Positions 11,398 to 22,171 of a stretch of DNA of 64,000 bases are shown here, piece after piece. The notes beneath the pieces were generated by a model that saw only the letters and a list, made by a program, of their open reading frames with translations, was not told where the DNA came from and made no database searches. Made by a program: the position numbers and the translations under genes. Each line of letters starts with the position of its first letter. Position 1 is the stretch's first letter. The stretch spans positions 46,221,241-46,285,240 of the forward strand of contig JAAONU010000016.1 of assembly GCA_012932295.1 (NCBI GenBank), in the 5' to 3' direction. This DNA is from Cyclina sinensis (lineage: Eukaryota; Mollusca; Bivalvia; Venerida; Veneridae).

Positions 11398-12287
11398 ATG
11401 AGACAGTTTAGTTTTGTCTTTCTCTTATCCTTCTATTATTTATTCACAAGACGTCTTCTTAATATTCAGTCTGCAATCAGATTGTCAGGGACACATAGCT
11501 CAATACAAAACAGTATGTGTCAGTTCAGGTCAGAAAAATCTTTTCTGGTCTTCGCACTTCTGGAAATCTTACAATGCATTTTCAAGATAATTGGCCTCTT
11601 AGGCTAATCAAACTGACTCGCATGTTGCTGTACAATTTCAATGTATATTATTTTCCTTTCCACTGTAATGTACCAGACTGAATGTATGTGGTGAACTATC
11701 TTGGTCTTGCAGCAAGAAAAAGAAGTTTATGTGCATTACATTTATTTAGTGTTATATGATTCAAAGCATCGTTTTCTCTAACTCAACTTCAAGTAGTCTT
11801 TGTCCATTTATCAACGTAGTCAACAAATACTGATTTATTTTCTAGGTTATTCCAAAATGAAACCATCGTGTGTTTGAATATATAAAATTGTGATGCATGC
11901 AATGTTTCCGACAAAATAATAAGTGTGATTTTTTTCTTACTGACCGATATTCGACAAGATCCAGAATAATCACACGAATGATTTGGTTGACCAGTTCTGT
12001 ATATGATGGGTGTCTTTTTTGTTCTATATTTTACCACTTCTCCCTCTGTGGTAAATTAATCTTGCCGTTTTGTTGACATTGTTTTCTCACAGAGTTTTAT
12101 TAGCATTATTTTACAGCCGGTTGGTCAAGGAATTTACATAAATCACGTATTTCTTTGCCTCTGATATATCTTAGTCTTATTAAAGCAACACACTATTTAA
12201 AATCTTGATTAGTGTCATATCCTACATATGTTGCAGATCGTTTGTTGCCCTGCAAACTTAAGCACTGTGCAATTTTAATGACATTTT
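11398..12287 (+). repeat. Diverged copies of the exon-like module and its surroundings
   Basis: Positions 11440-11570 match the 731 and 5765 modules (CAGATTGTCAGG, TCAATACAAAACA, TTCAGGTCAGAAAAATC, GGAAATCTTAC). Positions 12045-12190 match the area around 3430-3560 and 7100-7260 (GTAAATTAATCTTG, TTTTGTTGACATTGTT, ATTAGCATT). A 69-codon frame at 11398-11607 shows no known domain. This is a further remnant of the duplicated scaffold. Confidence 0.5.
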
Positions 12288-14035
12288 AGCTCATCTGAGC
12301 ACAACATGTTAGCTATTGAGATACACATGATATTAGTCGTCCATCGTCGCTATTTTGCTTCTGATGTTTCCTCAATAGCAGACCAACAACAGATGTATTA
12401 AGGGGAGCGATCTAGGTCCATCATGCCCCTCCTGTTAATACTCTCACACACAAAATATGTGAGGGCTATATTGTATTCACTTTGATTGTATCAGAGTTTT
12501 TAATCTTTCTTTCGTGTTTTACTACATTGGACATATTAAAGAAAACAGAACTTTTAAATCCAATATCTTTTATTTCTGTTACTGTATTTTATGCACTAAG
12601 CAATAAATTTACGTCCTTTTGTACCCCCTCCCACAAAAAATACCTTAAATTTATACCTATATATACCATTTTCCCGCTGATTCTAATAGCAAGAAGCCTA
12701 CTGCACAATAAAGTCCCCAATTCTGTTAGCATTAGAGTAAAAAATTAAAGTTCTCCTTTTCTACATCATTTAATCATTTTTGTCTTATGTGAGAACCTGG
12801 CATTTGGAATTCGAGATTATGAAGCTTGCACAATATATCACTTCTATCCTGTCAACATATTCCTGCTGGTTCAGTGTACTGGTAATGTTACATTACGCTT
12901 TTCAATTTATTCCGACTGAATTCCATCATCCTCAACACTATTCCAAAGAAGCAGAACTTGGATTTTTTTTGTTATATGTCCGAAGAGGGCACATAGGATT
13001 ATGGTCCTGGGCGTCCTTCCATCCGTTAGGAATTTGGTTTCTGAAAGATAACTTGAGTACTCATTGGTCTACAGTCTTTTACCTTCATATGGTTATTGTC
13101 CACATTGAGTGGATGACCCTTATTGATTTTGGAGTCAGTAGCTCAAAGGTCAAGGTCACATATATCTTAACATTAAAAACCATTCCCGCCTTGTAACTTA
13201 ACAACCATTTGTTATAGAGACTTCAAACTTCATATCATGATTGCACATATAAAGTGGATGACCCCTATACATTTTAGGGTCAGTATGTAAAAGGTCAAGG
13301 TCACAGTGATCTAAATGTTTAGAATCATTTTTACTCTGTAACTCGACAATCATTTGTCATAGAGACTTCAAAATTCATATAGTGGATTCACACATTGAGT
13401 AAATGTACATTTTGGGGTCAGTATGTCAAAGAACAAAGTCACAGTGACCTAAATGTTTAGAATCATTTTCAGTCTGTGACCCAACACTCATTTGTCATAG
13501 AGACTTCGGAATTCATGTAATGGTTGCTCACATTTAATGAATGACATCTATTGATCTTGGGACCAGTAGGTCAAGGTCACATTTACCTAAGTACAGAAAA
13601 CTATTTCCGCTCAAACTTTACATGATTATTGATTACATTGAGAAAATGACCACCGTACATCTTAGGATCAGTAGGTCAAATGTCAAGGTCACAATGACCT
13701 AAACACTGAAAAGCATCTCTGCTGTATAACTTGGCAACTACTTCCCATACAGACTTCAAACTTCTTAGGATGATTGCCATCATTGATTATATGACCCCTA
13801 CACTGTTCAGGGTGAGTACATAAAAGTCAGGGTGACAATCAACTAAACAATCAATATTTCTACACTATAAATTGATAACCATGCATCACAGCATGAACAT
13901 CATAACTTCTGAAAGGCTGACATTTATACAAATTATAAAACCTAAAATTCAGATATGATCCGTAATATCTCTAATGCATCATACTTAGAAAAAACATCCT
14001 TCGGGCATATAATGCTCCGCCCAGCGGTGCTCTTA
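12288..14035 (+). mobile_element. Decayed Helentron-like element with about 140-bp cores
   Basis: The left end has the palindromic GCTCATCTGAGC. From about 13090 to 13830 there are about five tandem units of roughly 113-146 bases, each with a TTTTGGGGTCAGTA-like stretch, AAGGTCAAGGTCACA (13146, 13292 and variants), and CATAGAGACTTCAAACTTCA. At the right end GCTCCGC-CCA-GCGGTGC (14014-14030) forms a hairpin with one mismatch, followed by TCTTA. Two elements may be fused here, since 12400-13000 holds no repeat I can place. The 138-codon frame at 12780-13196 crosses the repeats and is not credible as a gene. Confidence 0.45.
13090..13830 (+). repeat. Tandem units of about 140 bp with AAGGTCAAGGTCA
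   Basis: The motif AAGGTCAAGGTCACA or a variant recurs at about 13146, 13292, 13430, 13570 and 13683. Between motifs the order CCTAAA, TAGAATCATTTT, TGTAACT.GACAATCATTTG, CATAGAGACTTC, GATTG.CACATTGAGTGGATGACC is kept. Confidence 0.85.
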
Positions 14036-14062
14036 TTATAAATTTGACTGCTATAAAATCAT

Positions 14063-15366
14063 TCACATGCACTTCCTCCTAAGGTCCATCACATGTCGGG
14101 CATAAAACTCGCATTTACTATGACTTAACATGTTAAGTTGACTATTTGAACAGTTTACATTAGCAATGCACCAATTACAATAGCAGCTCAGTTCCTGTGC
14201 TTTCAGCTGAAAATTAAACCATGTACCGCTTACAATGTGCAATTTCTGGCTTCCAGACAGAGATTTGGCTGTTGTCATTGCATTGCGTTGAATATTTTCT
14301 ATAACCTTTAATGATCTAATGCTTGAACTATAGTTCCTGCACGTGACACATATGAACAATGTCCCACAGTTGTGAAATTATTTTCACAAAATTCTACCAA
14401 ATCCTTTGCAAATGTTATAACAAGCGACTCGTCTCGGATCATATCATTTGTTGCTTGACATTTTAAAATACCCAAAGACCATCACATGGTCCCTTGCCAT
14501 GACTTGTCTCAAAATAATTCCTGATAATTGTGGCTCATCTCATGGGATTTACTGATGGCACTGACACTGTTCTTTTCCTGATACTATTCAGTGCAACCAT
14601 CTGTACATTGGTGTATGACCTCTACTTCTGTTCCCTTGTTTCTCAAATGTTCCACTGCTGCTCTCTCAAAGGCTTTTACAGCATAAGCATCATGCTTGAG
14701 ATCATTAGTGATCTCTGAAGTGTTCCATCTTTGACCTAATATAGCATCACGGGATGTATTATCACTTGCTTCTGGTTCCAGTGAAAACTTTAAACCTCGC
14801 GACCATATCGGCATGTTAGGTTTTCACTAAAATCCATACACATTACAACTTCTCCATGTTTGAGTGAATTGATATTCTCATGAAACATATCATGCTGCCA
14901 TGAAGCACGAAAAATATGCTTTGCATTTATCTGAAGGGCAGTACACAATTTGTCGAACAACTCTGTGACTTTTGATACTTTAGTAGTCAATATAATCCTA
15001 GAAATAGTCTTGTCACTAACTTTGACGGACTCTTTTTCCCATTTGTTCCAATGAATAATGTGTTCACTATTTACATATAATATAGCTGAATAGTCTTTTT
15101 TCAAAGCATCTGTCCCACAATTTTCACATTCACGGCTTAAACATTTCTGTTTGTTGTAGTCACCTTCACTTTCACACAATGATTTCTCTAAAATTGAACG
15201 TGATGTTTCAGTTACTTTGACCAGTTTATTTAGAGCCTGAATCTTCAGACGCACGTTCTCACAGTATGTGCAGCAGCATACATTTCTATTTAGTTTTGAA
15301 CTATTTACATTTTTGGAGTCTGGGGACTATTTCTTTGTAATTTAATTCGCAGTCTGAAGTTATTTA
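14063..15366 (-). pseudogene. Broken transposase-like gene with DFSEN, DLKHD, TDGC and SHGKGPCDG motifs
   Basis: On the minus strand one frame is open from about 15366 to 14790 (roughly 190 codons, cysteine-rich start with CCCTYCENVRLKIQAL, then VVMCMDFSENL). Coding then shifts frame to 14814-14584 (TNDLKHDAYAVKAFE, VEVIHQCTDGC) and stops at a TAG in 14584-14586. It continues with further frame breaks through SHGKGPCDG (complement of about 14479-14503) to a cysteine-rich piece at 14359-14063 (LSCYCNWCI). This motif order belongs to an uncharacterised family that I recall as multi-copy in marine invertebrates. The spaced aspartates suggest an RNase H-fold, DDE-type core, but that is inference. 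At least three frame or stop lesions make it inactive. No terminal repeats were identified. Confidence 0.6.
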
Positions 15367-15489
15367 CACGGTTTCTTGCTCTTTCAATTCTCTGAGCTTA
15401 TAGTTTCCTCTTCTCTTGCATAGCAATTATCTGTTTTATTAAATCACAGAAAAAATATTTAACGCAATTTCAAAACATATAAAAAATGT
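15367..15489. other. Spacer between the broken transposase-like gene and LINE A
   Basis: No feature is visible. The exact 5' start of LINE A is not marked by any recognisable sequence. Confidence 0.3.
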
Positions 15490-15529
15490 CTGATCTACTT
15501 CTAAAGGAAAATAACACTGAACCACACAC

Positions 15530-15790
15530 TTGATATCATCTACATCTTTGGTTTCACTTTCAACTCCACAAGCAGGCGGGACACCTGTACTGACTACACC
15601 TCCTCTAAATCCAAACCACTACAGCAAAAAACAACCAGAAATTAACAAAATCAATAAACCTCCACCACAACATAAAGAAAAGAAAATTTCAAATAAACAA
15701 AATCCTAAGCAGAGTTCTAGATCAAAGAAACCTAAACCAGTTAAAAATCAATTTGAAAATCTTATCTCTGACGATGATAGCGATGAATGA
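15530..15790 (+). pseudogene. C-terminal part of LINE ORF1 (gag-like), copy A
   Basis: This 86-codon frame is rich in lysine, proline, glutamine and asparagine and ends in an acidic tail (SDDDSDE). Composition and position just before the endonuclease fit the end of a LINE ORF1 nucleic-acid-binding protein. The upstream part is missing or unrecognisable. Confidence 0.5.
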
Positions 15791-15974
15791 CGAAACCCTT
15801 TAGTGGGATATTCCCGAGTCCATAGGAACAAATGAGTCAATATGGGATACCAATGTCAACGATGAACAACTTAAAACAAACAATCTCTGGTGGGAAAAAA
15901 GCAATGAAAAGACACATCAATGAAATGTATATGCACAACTGCATCTGTTAATGCACTGTATTTGTTCTTATAAT

Positions 15975-16640
15975 ACAATGGAACTGTCGTGGTGGTAGAA
16001 ATAACTCTGAGGAATTATTATTACATTTATCTCAATTTACACCAGCATCAGTTTGTCCCCAAGAAACTTTTCTTAAAAGTACTGATACTTTTTCTGTAAA
16101 ACATTATCCTTTGTACAAAAAACAACAAATTCTGGTGACAGAGCTTGTGGCGGAGTTTCAAAACTCAATAATGCACTTCCACATAAAATTTTACCTATTA
16201 CTACAACTCTCCAGGCACAATCTGTAAGTATCCCTTACACAATACCATTACTATCTGCTCTCTTAATTTTCCACCAAGTCAACCAACTAACATTGCTGAA
16301 CCTAACAAACTTATTTCACAACTTCCTTCCCCATTGATGCGTGACTTTAACTCTCATAATACGTGATGCAGTTATTCTGATACAAATCAGCGTTGACATC
16401 TTATCGAAGATTTCATATCAAAGCATAATTTATGTCTTTTTAGCAACAGATCACACACACATATTTACATCCTGCTACTGGCTCCTACTCATCTTTAGAC
16501 TTGTCTCTTTGTAGTTCTGGTATATTTTTAGATTTTACATGGACCTTGACACGGACCTTCATGGATGTGACCGTTTTCCAATCATTCTATCAGAAAAAGT
16601 TCCTTCAGTTAAGGAACGCTTAGCAAACTAGAAGCTTCAC
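15975..16640 (+). pseudogene. LINE endonuclease (APE type), copy A, broken
   Basis: The start IQWNCRG with N/E-type context and the string SVCPQET match the N-terminal motifs of LINE APE endonucleases. Later pieces corresponding to GDFN, SLDLS and the GS(N/D)H(F/Y)P motif are seen here in damaged form and more clearly in copy B. Several frame changes and a deleted segment make it non-functional. Confidence 0.65.
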
Positions 16641-17010
16641 AAAGCAAATTTGAGCTTTTTAGGGTCCATTGTGAACAAATCATTTAACCAGACAAATTTT
16701 TTGATCATAAATGTCCATCAGAATTTTATACATCTTAAATCATCAGGGCTGCTGAGGAAGGCAATACCTCAGACCACGATTTCTCATCAACTTCCATACA
16801 GGCCTTGGTTCAATGAAGAATGTAAGACGGCTATATCTGAACCGACATTTCCCCTCAAACAGTATAATCTGAGAAATACCCAAGAAAACATATAAAATTC
16901 AAAGTTGCCCGAGCAAATGCTCGTAAACTATAAAACAAAGCAAAAGCTCTTCATGGCGACAGTATGTTTTTAACCTTAACTCCAGATCTTCTATAAAGAA
17001 AACTTGGGAT

Positions 17011-18085
17011 ATGGTGAGGAATATCTCTGGAAAAAATAACCATAACTTTGTTCAACATCTTAAAACATCATCTGCTATAGCAACATCTAAAAAAGAAATA
17101 GCAGATACTTTAGCTAACATGTTTGCACACAAGTCATCAACAAATAACTGCAGTGCCCAGTTTCAAAATACAAAAGAACAGAAGAAAAAATAAAACTCAA
17201 TTTGAAATATGCCAACAATGAAGCCTACAATAAACTATTCTCAATTAAAGAGCTTAAACTAGCTCTTAAAAGATCACACGACACTGCACCTGGATCAGAT
17301 AAAATCTATTACCAATTTCTTAAAAATCTTCCTGATTCCACCTTACACTGTTTACTTGACATCTACAATGAAGTCTTGCAAACTGGAATTCTTCCAAAAT
17401 CTTGGAAAGAAACCATTATTATCCCTATTCCAAAACCTAATAAAGATCTATCATATCCTTCCAACTACTGTCCTATAGCTCTGACAAGTTGTCTTTTCAA
17501 AACCATGGAAAGAATGGTTAATACCAGGCTTGTTTCTTGTTTGGATTATTGAAAACAAAAAATTACTCACCTCATTTTAATCCGGCTTTCGAAAGCAAAT
17601 AAACACATTAGATCATCTAGTTAAATTTGGAACTCTCATACGAGAAGCCTTTATCACAAAATTACACTTTGTTTCTATCCTTTTTGATCTTGAAAGTGCA
17701 TATGATACTACTTGGAAGCATGGCATTATGCAGGACCTCCATGACTTCGGAATCAGAGGTCGCCTTGCTTTTTTTCTTCGTTTTTAAAGACTGTCAGTTC
17801 AAAGTTCGTGTTGATAATACACTGTCTGATCCACACGAACAGGAAATTGGTCTTCCTCAAGGTTGTATCCTTTCTGTAACACTTTTTAGTGTCAAAATCA
17901 ACAACATTGTCAAAGCCGTCAACACTGGTATTGTGTTTTCTTTATGTTGACGACTTTTGTATCTGTTACAGATCCAAACACATGTACACCATTGAAAGAC
18001 AATTACAACAAGTTTTATATAAATTACACAAATGGTCACATGAGAATGGTTTTAAATTTTCAAAAACCAAAAAAAAAAATGTATG
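17011..18085 (+). pseudogene. LINE reverse transcriptase N-terminal and palm region, copy A, broken
   Basis: Frame pieces carry the classic LINE RT order: FSIKELKLAL, HDTAPGSD, GILPKSWKETIIIPIPKP, NYCPIALTSC, FKTMERMVNTRL, then in other frames DLESAYDTTW, GLPQGCILS and LYVDDFCI (YVDD box near 17940-17960). The order and spacing are normal for the family. Breaks include a shared frame change right after the SCLDY string and another near 17775. The MITE starts 25 bases downstream. Confidence 0.85.
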
Positions 18086-18109
18086 CATTTTTGTAATCTT
18101 CGCAAACTG

Positions 18110-18797
18110 CAGTACATTCGCGATGCTACGAATATGCATTGGACCCTGCAGAATTTTCGTAATATCGCATTTTGTCGTAGTTTCGCATTTTTATTCTTAA
18201 ATGTTGTTGATACTATCGTAAACAGTCAGTGTCGTTATGTATTGTTGTCCGTGTCAGTAAAGTGTTAAATGATAAAAAAAGAACGGAACTTTCATGTCTT
18301 TTTCATTGCATACTATAACTTACCTTTTTGTAATTGTTGTAAGTTATTGCAGATTTAAATTGAAAAATCAAAAATGTCAAGCGATACAGCTTGTCCAGAT
18401 TTTATACCGTTTGAAACTTATCACTCAAAAAGATTTGTGTAACAATCGAACAAGACCCGCTTGTTTTTTGCAGCATATCGTGCCACTATTGCTTGGGACG
18501 ACCATTGCTTAATAATAGTATACACAAGGTGATCTGCGTGAGCATCAGATATCAGACAAAGAGGTGTGAAAACACCTGTGTGACGGTGATTCGCTATATT
18601 GCATCTTTATTTCACTGTTAATTACATTATGGACCGTGATAATTGTTAGCTCAATTGCATTTTTCGTTAAATCGCATTTCGTTAAATCGCATTTTATCTT
18701 AATTGAATAAAGAAAAAATAATGACGAGACCGATCACTTTTTTCGTAGTACACCGTTATTTCGTTATACTGAGATTCGTAGCAGCGCGATTTTACTG
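18110..18797 (+). mobile_element. pogo/Tigger-like MITE nested in LINE A (688 bp)
   Basis: The left end CAGTACATTCGCGATGCTAC and the reverse complement of the right end, CAGTAAAATCGCGCTGCTAC, form imperfect terminal inverted repeats of about 25 bases. The CAGT start with a TCGC stretch resembles pogo-group termini of the Tc1/mariner superfamily. Subterminal repeats of TTCGTTAAATCGCATTT type lie at 18660-18700. No transposase frame is present. Flanks are TG on the left and TA on the right, compatible with a decayed TA target duplication. Taking it out puts the flanking RT coding sequence back in one frame (LRK then LDPVLTLDGT-like). Confidence 0.75.
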
Positions 18798-18799
18798 TA

Positions 18800-19250
18800 C
18801 ATCTAGATCCTGTTTTAACCCTTGATGGCACACCAATTGAAATAGTGAAAGAATTTAAATTTCTTGGTCTTATATTTGATTAAAAACTATCTTTTATTCC
18901 CCACATCAAATATCTTTCAGATAAATGCCAAAAAGCTCTTATTCTGTTAAGAGTGGTTTCCAGTATAAATTGGGGCGCAGATTGTAAAGTTCTTCTGAGA
19001 GTTTATATGCTGAAACAAATGAACCACCTTTATCTTTGAGATGACAGAAACTTGGTCTGCAATATTTTCTTAAACACAAGTCAAATCCAAATAATCCCAC
19101 TTACAAAACTGTTTTCCATCCTCTGTACACAGATCTTTTTCAAAAAATAGACAAAACCATTCCTCCATTTAGTCAAGACATAAACTTAGATGACATACCA
19201 ATAACTAAAATATCAAGCATTCCACCAAGGACTTGGAAATCCCCATAATT
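18800..19250 (+). pseudogene. LINE RT distal region, copy A, broken
   Basis: The strings LTLDGTPIE and KEFKFLGLIFD are typical of the region after the YVDD box in I-type LINEs. Relative to copy B about 150 bases are missing near 18990 (the segment that encodes SKLDYGC and IHHQGLRRALGAF in B). Confidence 0.7.
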
Positions 19251-19329
19251 CATTTATGGTCTTGGTAAAGATAAGAAAGATACAACCAGTCCTGAAATAT
19301 TCAAAATTAAATACAATGAAATAAAAAAC

Positions 19330-19853
19330 AATATTGTAATTATGAATATATTAACACAGATGGCTCTAAACAAAACAGCGGTGTAGCTGCTGCAGCTGTA
19401 ATAGCAAATGAAACTTTTCTCTTTTCGTCTTCCTGATAATGCTTCTATCTTTTCAGCTGAACTTAAGCAATTGGACTAGCTTTGGATCATATTGAAAGTG
19501 ATTTTTATTTAAGATATCTTTTCTTCACTGACTCTTTATCAGCTATGCAAGCGCTTGATCATGAAATTACTGACAATCCTCTTGTTGTTGATTTGTTACA
19601 ACAACTTTCTCATCTTCTTCAGGATTCTGAGATAATATTTTGTTGGCTCCTCAGTCATATTGGAATTCAGGGCAATGAGGCAGCAGATAAAACTGCCAAA
19701 ACAACTATAAATACTGAGGTTTTACCTTTCCGTGTTCCTTACAGTGATTTTAAACCCATTGTCAATAGTTTTATACAAAAAGGCTGGCAGACAACTTGGG
19801 AAGATCCTATGAATCAAACAAATAAATTGTTTTCTATTACACCTGTCCTATGA
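19330..19853 (+). pseudogene. LINE RNase H domain, copy A, broken
   Basis: The RNase H catalytic set can be followed across frames: TDGSK (about 19356-19370), SAEL (about 19455), FTDSLSAMQAL (about 19520-19553) and HIGIQGNEAADK (about 19655-19692). This is the D-E-D-D order. The domain degrades the RNA strand in active elements. A one-base change separates the first part from the open frame at 19482-19853, which ends in TGA. Confidence 0.8.
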
Positions 19854-20262
19854 GAGTGGTTATCTTCTAGACTATCACGCAGAGAAGAAATTGTCCTTTG
19901 TCGTCTACGTATTGCACATTCTTACCTTACTCACTCTCATCTTCTGGAAGGGGAACCAGTCCAACAGTGTGTTCTTTGTTTTACAGATCTTACAGTTAAA
20001 CACATTTTTATTGACTGTATGGACTTTGCTCCAATACGAAATAAATATTTCAATGTACGTAACATGCATGAGCTGTTTAATTCTTTTCGCCCAGACTTAA
20101 TCTTAAATTTTGTAAAAGATATCAACAGTTTTTACAAGATCTAATCGTTTTATTTTTTACATATGGAACTTTTAACTACATCATTCTTTACATACTATCG
20201 ACAACATTTGAACTTGACATCATTGCAACTTTTTAACAAAATAGTTACTTCTTAGTTCTTTT
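19854..20262 (+). pseudogene. LINE ORF2 C-terminal cysteine-histidine motif and 3' UTR start, copy A
   Basis: Translation across frames gives IVLCRLRI, YLTHSHL, then CVLCFTDLTVKH and DCMDF. A Cys-x2-Cys followed by His and Cys at the end of ORF2 is common in I-type LINEs. The coding part ends near 20160; the rest is 3' UTR up to the Helentron-like insertion. Confidence 0.6.
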
Positions 20263-20329
20263 TTGCACGACTATTCGAAGAAAAAGGAGGGCTATAGTTA
20301 TTGCCCTATCGTCGGCGTCGGCGTTGGTT

Positions 20330-21190
20330 CAGGTTAAAGTTTTTGTGCATGGTAACATTATTCACCAAACCCTTGCAGGAATAGCCCTGAAACTTACAAT
20401 ACTTGTTTACCATCAAGAGCTTACACTGCTAACAAGAGAAGGTAACTCTGTCAAGCATTTTGGGTGAATTATGGCCACTTTTCGACTTAGAAATTTGGTT
20501 AAAGTTTTTTGGCAAGGTAGTACTAGTCACCTTACCTTGCAGATATAGACCTGAAACATACAATACTAGTTTACCCTCAAGATCTTAGTCTAATCACAAG
20601 AGGAGGTAACTGTGTCCAGAATTTTGTGTGAATTATGGCCCCTTTTAGACTTAGAAATTAGGTTAAAGATTTTCGGCAAGGTAGCTCTACTCACCTTTCC
20701 CTTGCAGATATAGCCCTGAAAATCACAATACTTGTTAACCATCAAAAGCTTAGTCTGCGCACAAGAGTGGGTTACTTTGTCCAGCATCATGTGTATATTA
20801 TGGCCACTTTTTGACTTAGAAATTTGGTTAAGGTTTTTGGCAAGGTAGCACTGCACACCTTTCCCTTGCAGATATAGCCCTGAAAGTTACAATACTTGAT
20901 AACCATCAAGAGCTTACTCTGCCAACAAGAGGAGGTAACTGTGTGAAGCATTTTGTTTGAATTGTGGCCCCTTTTCGACTTAGAAATTTGGTTAAGTTTT
21001 TCGGCAAGGTAGCACTAGTCACATTTCCCTTGCAGATATAGCCCTGAAACTTACAATTCTTGTTAACCATCAAGAGCTTAGTCTGCTCACAAGAGGAGAT
21101 AACTATGTCAAGCATTTTGTGTGAATTATAGCCCCTTTTCGACTTAGAAATTTCTGTCCATTTCTCAAAAAGTGTCAAAGATATTCCATT
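20330..21190 (+). repeat. 164-bp tandem core repeat, about five copies
   Basis: GGCAAGGTAG occurs at 20511, 20675, 20839 and 21003, exactly 164 bases apart. Each unit also holds CCTTGCAGATATAGCCCTGA, ACCATCAAGAGCTTA, CAAGAGGAGGTAACT and TTCGACTTAGAAATT. One more diverged unit lies at 21885-22030. Minus-strand frames across it (such as 20590-20856 and 20906-21193) are translations of the repeat. Confidence 0.95.
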
Positions 21191-21359
21191 CAAACTTATA
21201 ATACTTGATCATCAACAAGACCCCTGCAACGATTGTTGGTACCCATGTCCCTCGGGTCACAGATAGCCCCACCCCCAGGAGTCACTTGTTTTGGTTATAC
21301 TTATATATAGGAAAAAACTGCTTAAGCCCAGAAATAAAATATTTACTGACATGAGATGG

Positions 21360-21690
21360 GTAGGTTCTCCCCCTTTCTCCCCCCCCCCCCGCGTCCCCCT
21401 CTGCATGGGGATTCCCAACCTTGCCCACCTAACCCCTCCCCTCCATTTTGTTACCCTCACCCCCACGGGCCGATTTTTTTTAATATATAGGTACTTGACT
21501 CCCCATACACCCTCAACCCCCCCCCAACCAGTCCCCCCCTCCCCCGTGGCCAGATTGTTTTTTAAAATTAATTCATAGGTACTTCACTCCCCATCCACCC
21601 TCAACCCCCCACGGGGTCCGATTTTTTTAATACATAGGTATTTGTCTCCATATCCACCCGCCCCCTCCCCCCAAAAAAAATTCACCTGGG
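21360..21690 (+). repeat. C-rich low-complexity tract with loose repeats
   Basis: There are many runs of 5 to 12 C, and a TAGGTACTTGACTCCCC-like string recurs at about 21488, 21577 and 21636. The minus strand is correspondingly G-rich. This stands out sharply in an AT-rich window. No gene. Confidence 0.8.
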
Positions 21691-22076
21691 CCTCTTGTTT
21701 CACTTGGCTGATAATTAATTTTCCAGCACTGAGAAAAATGGAGCATGCCGTCTGTGGACAGGTCTTGTTGTACTTGGACTAGCATCCTGTCTTTTCCAGC
21801 AGGCCCTTGTTAACCTTTTTAGTTATTCTTACAGAGTACCCAAGGGCGACACAAGTGTTCAGCTGAACACCCATCTAGTTGACTTAGAAATTTGGTTAAA
21901 GTTTTTGGCTAGGTAGTACTAATCTTATTTCCCTTGCAGATTACCTTAAAACATTTTTTTATCATCATGGCTTTAGACTGCCACAAGAGGAGGTAACTTT
22001 GTCAAGGATTTTGTGTGAATTTTGAGTTTATAAGGTTTTAAAAGCCTTCAGTGTCAAGTGCTGAGAATAGTCGAGC

Positions 22077-22096
22077 GAGCTGTCCTACGACAGCTC
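22077..22096 (+). other. Perfect 3' hairpin of the Helentron-like element
   Basis: The sequence is GAGCTGTCCTACGACAGCTC, with an eight-base stem and a four-base loop, four bases before the junction with LINE A. Confidence 0.8.
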
Positions 22097-22171
22097 TTGT
22101 TATACAATATTATTTGCGCCCAAAATGACCATAGTTTTCGACGTGCCATAAAACTCCATTCATTCATTCAT

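Larger units (their letters stand above)
20263..22100 (+). mobile_element. Helentron-like non-autonomous element (HINE/pearl type) in the LINE A 3' UTR
   Basis: Near the left end CGACTATTC (20268-20276) is the reverse complement of GAATAGTCG (22065-22073) near the right end: short subterminal inverted repeats. At the right end GAGCTGTC-CTAC-GACAGCTC (22077-22096) is a perfect 8-bp stem, followed by TTGT. The core is an array of 164-bp units. There is no coding capacity. Flanking LINE sequence is continuous across it (TTCTTAGTTCTTTT before, TATACAATATTATTTGCGCC after) when compared with copy C at about 22752-22785. These features fit Helentron-associated elements, which lack TIRs at the very ends. 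The part at 21250-21880 is C-rich and may be a further insertion. Confidence 0.75.

Noticed and set aside
12780..13196. 138-codon plus-strand frame
   Set aside because: It runs into the 140-bp array at its 3' end, and the translated repeat explains much of it.
17202..19853. Reverse transcriptase and RNase H frames as host genes
   Set aside because: Motif order and (ATTC)n tails show they are dead LINE copies.
20590..21193. Minus-strand frames with NQISKSKSGHN repeats
   Set aside because: They are by-products of the 164-bp tandem core.
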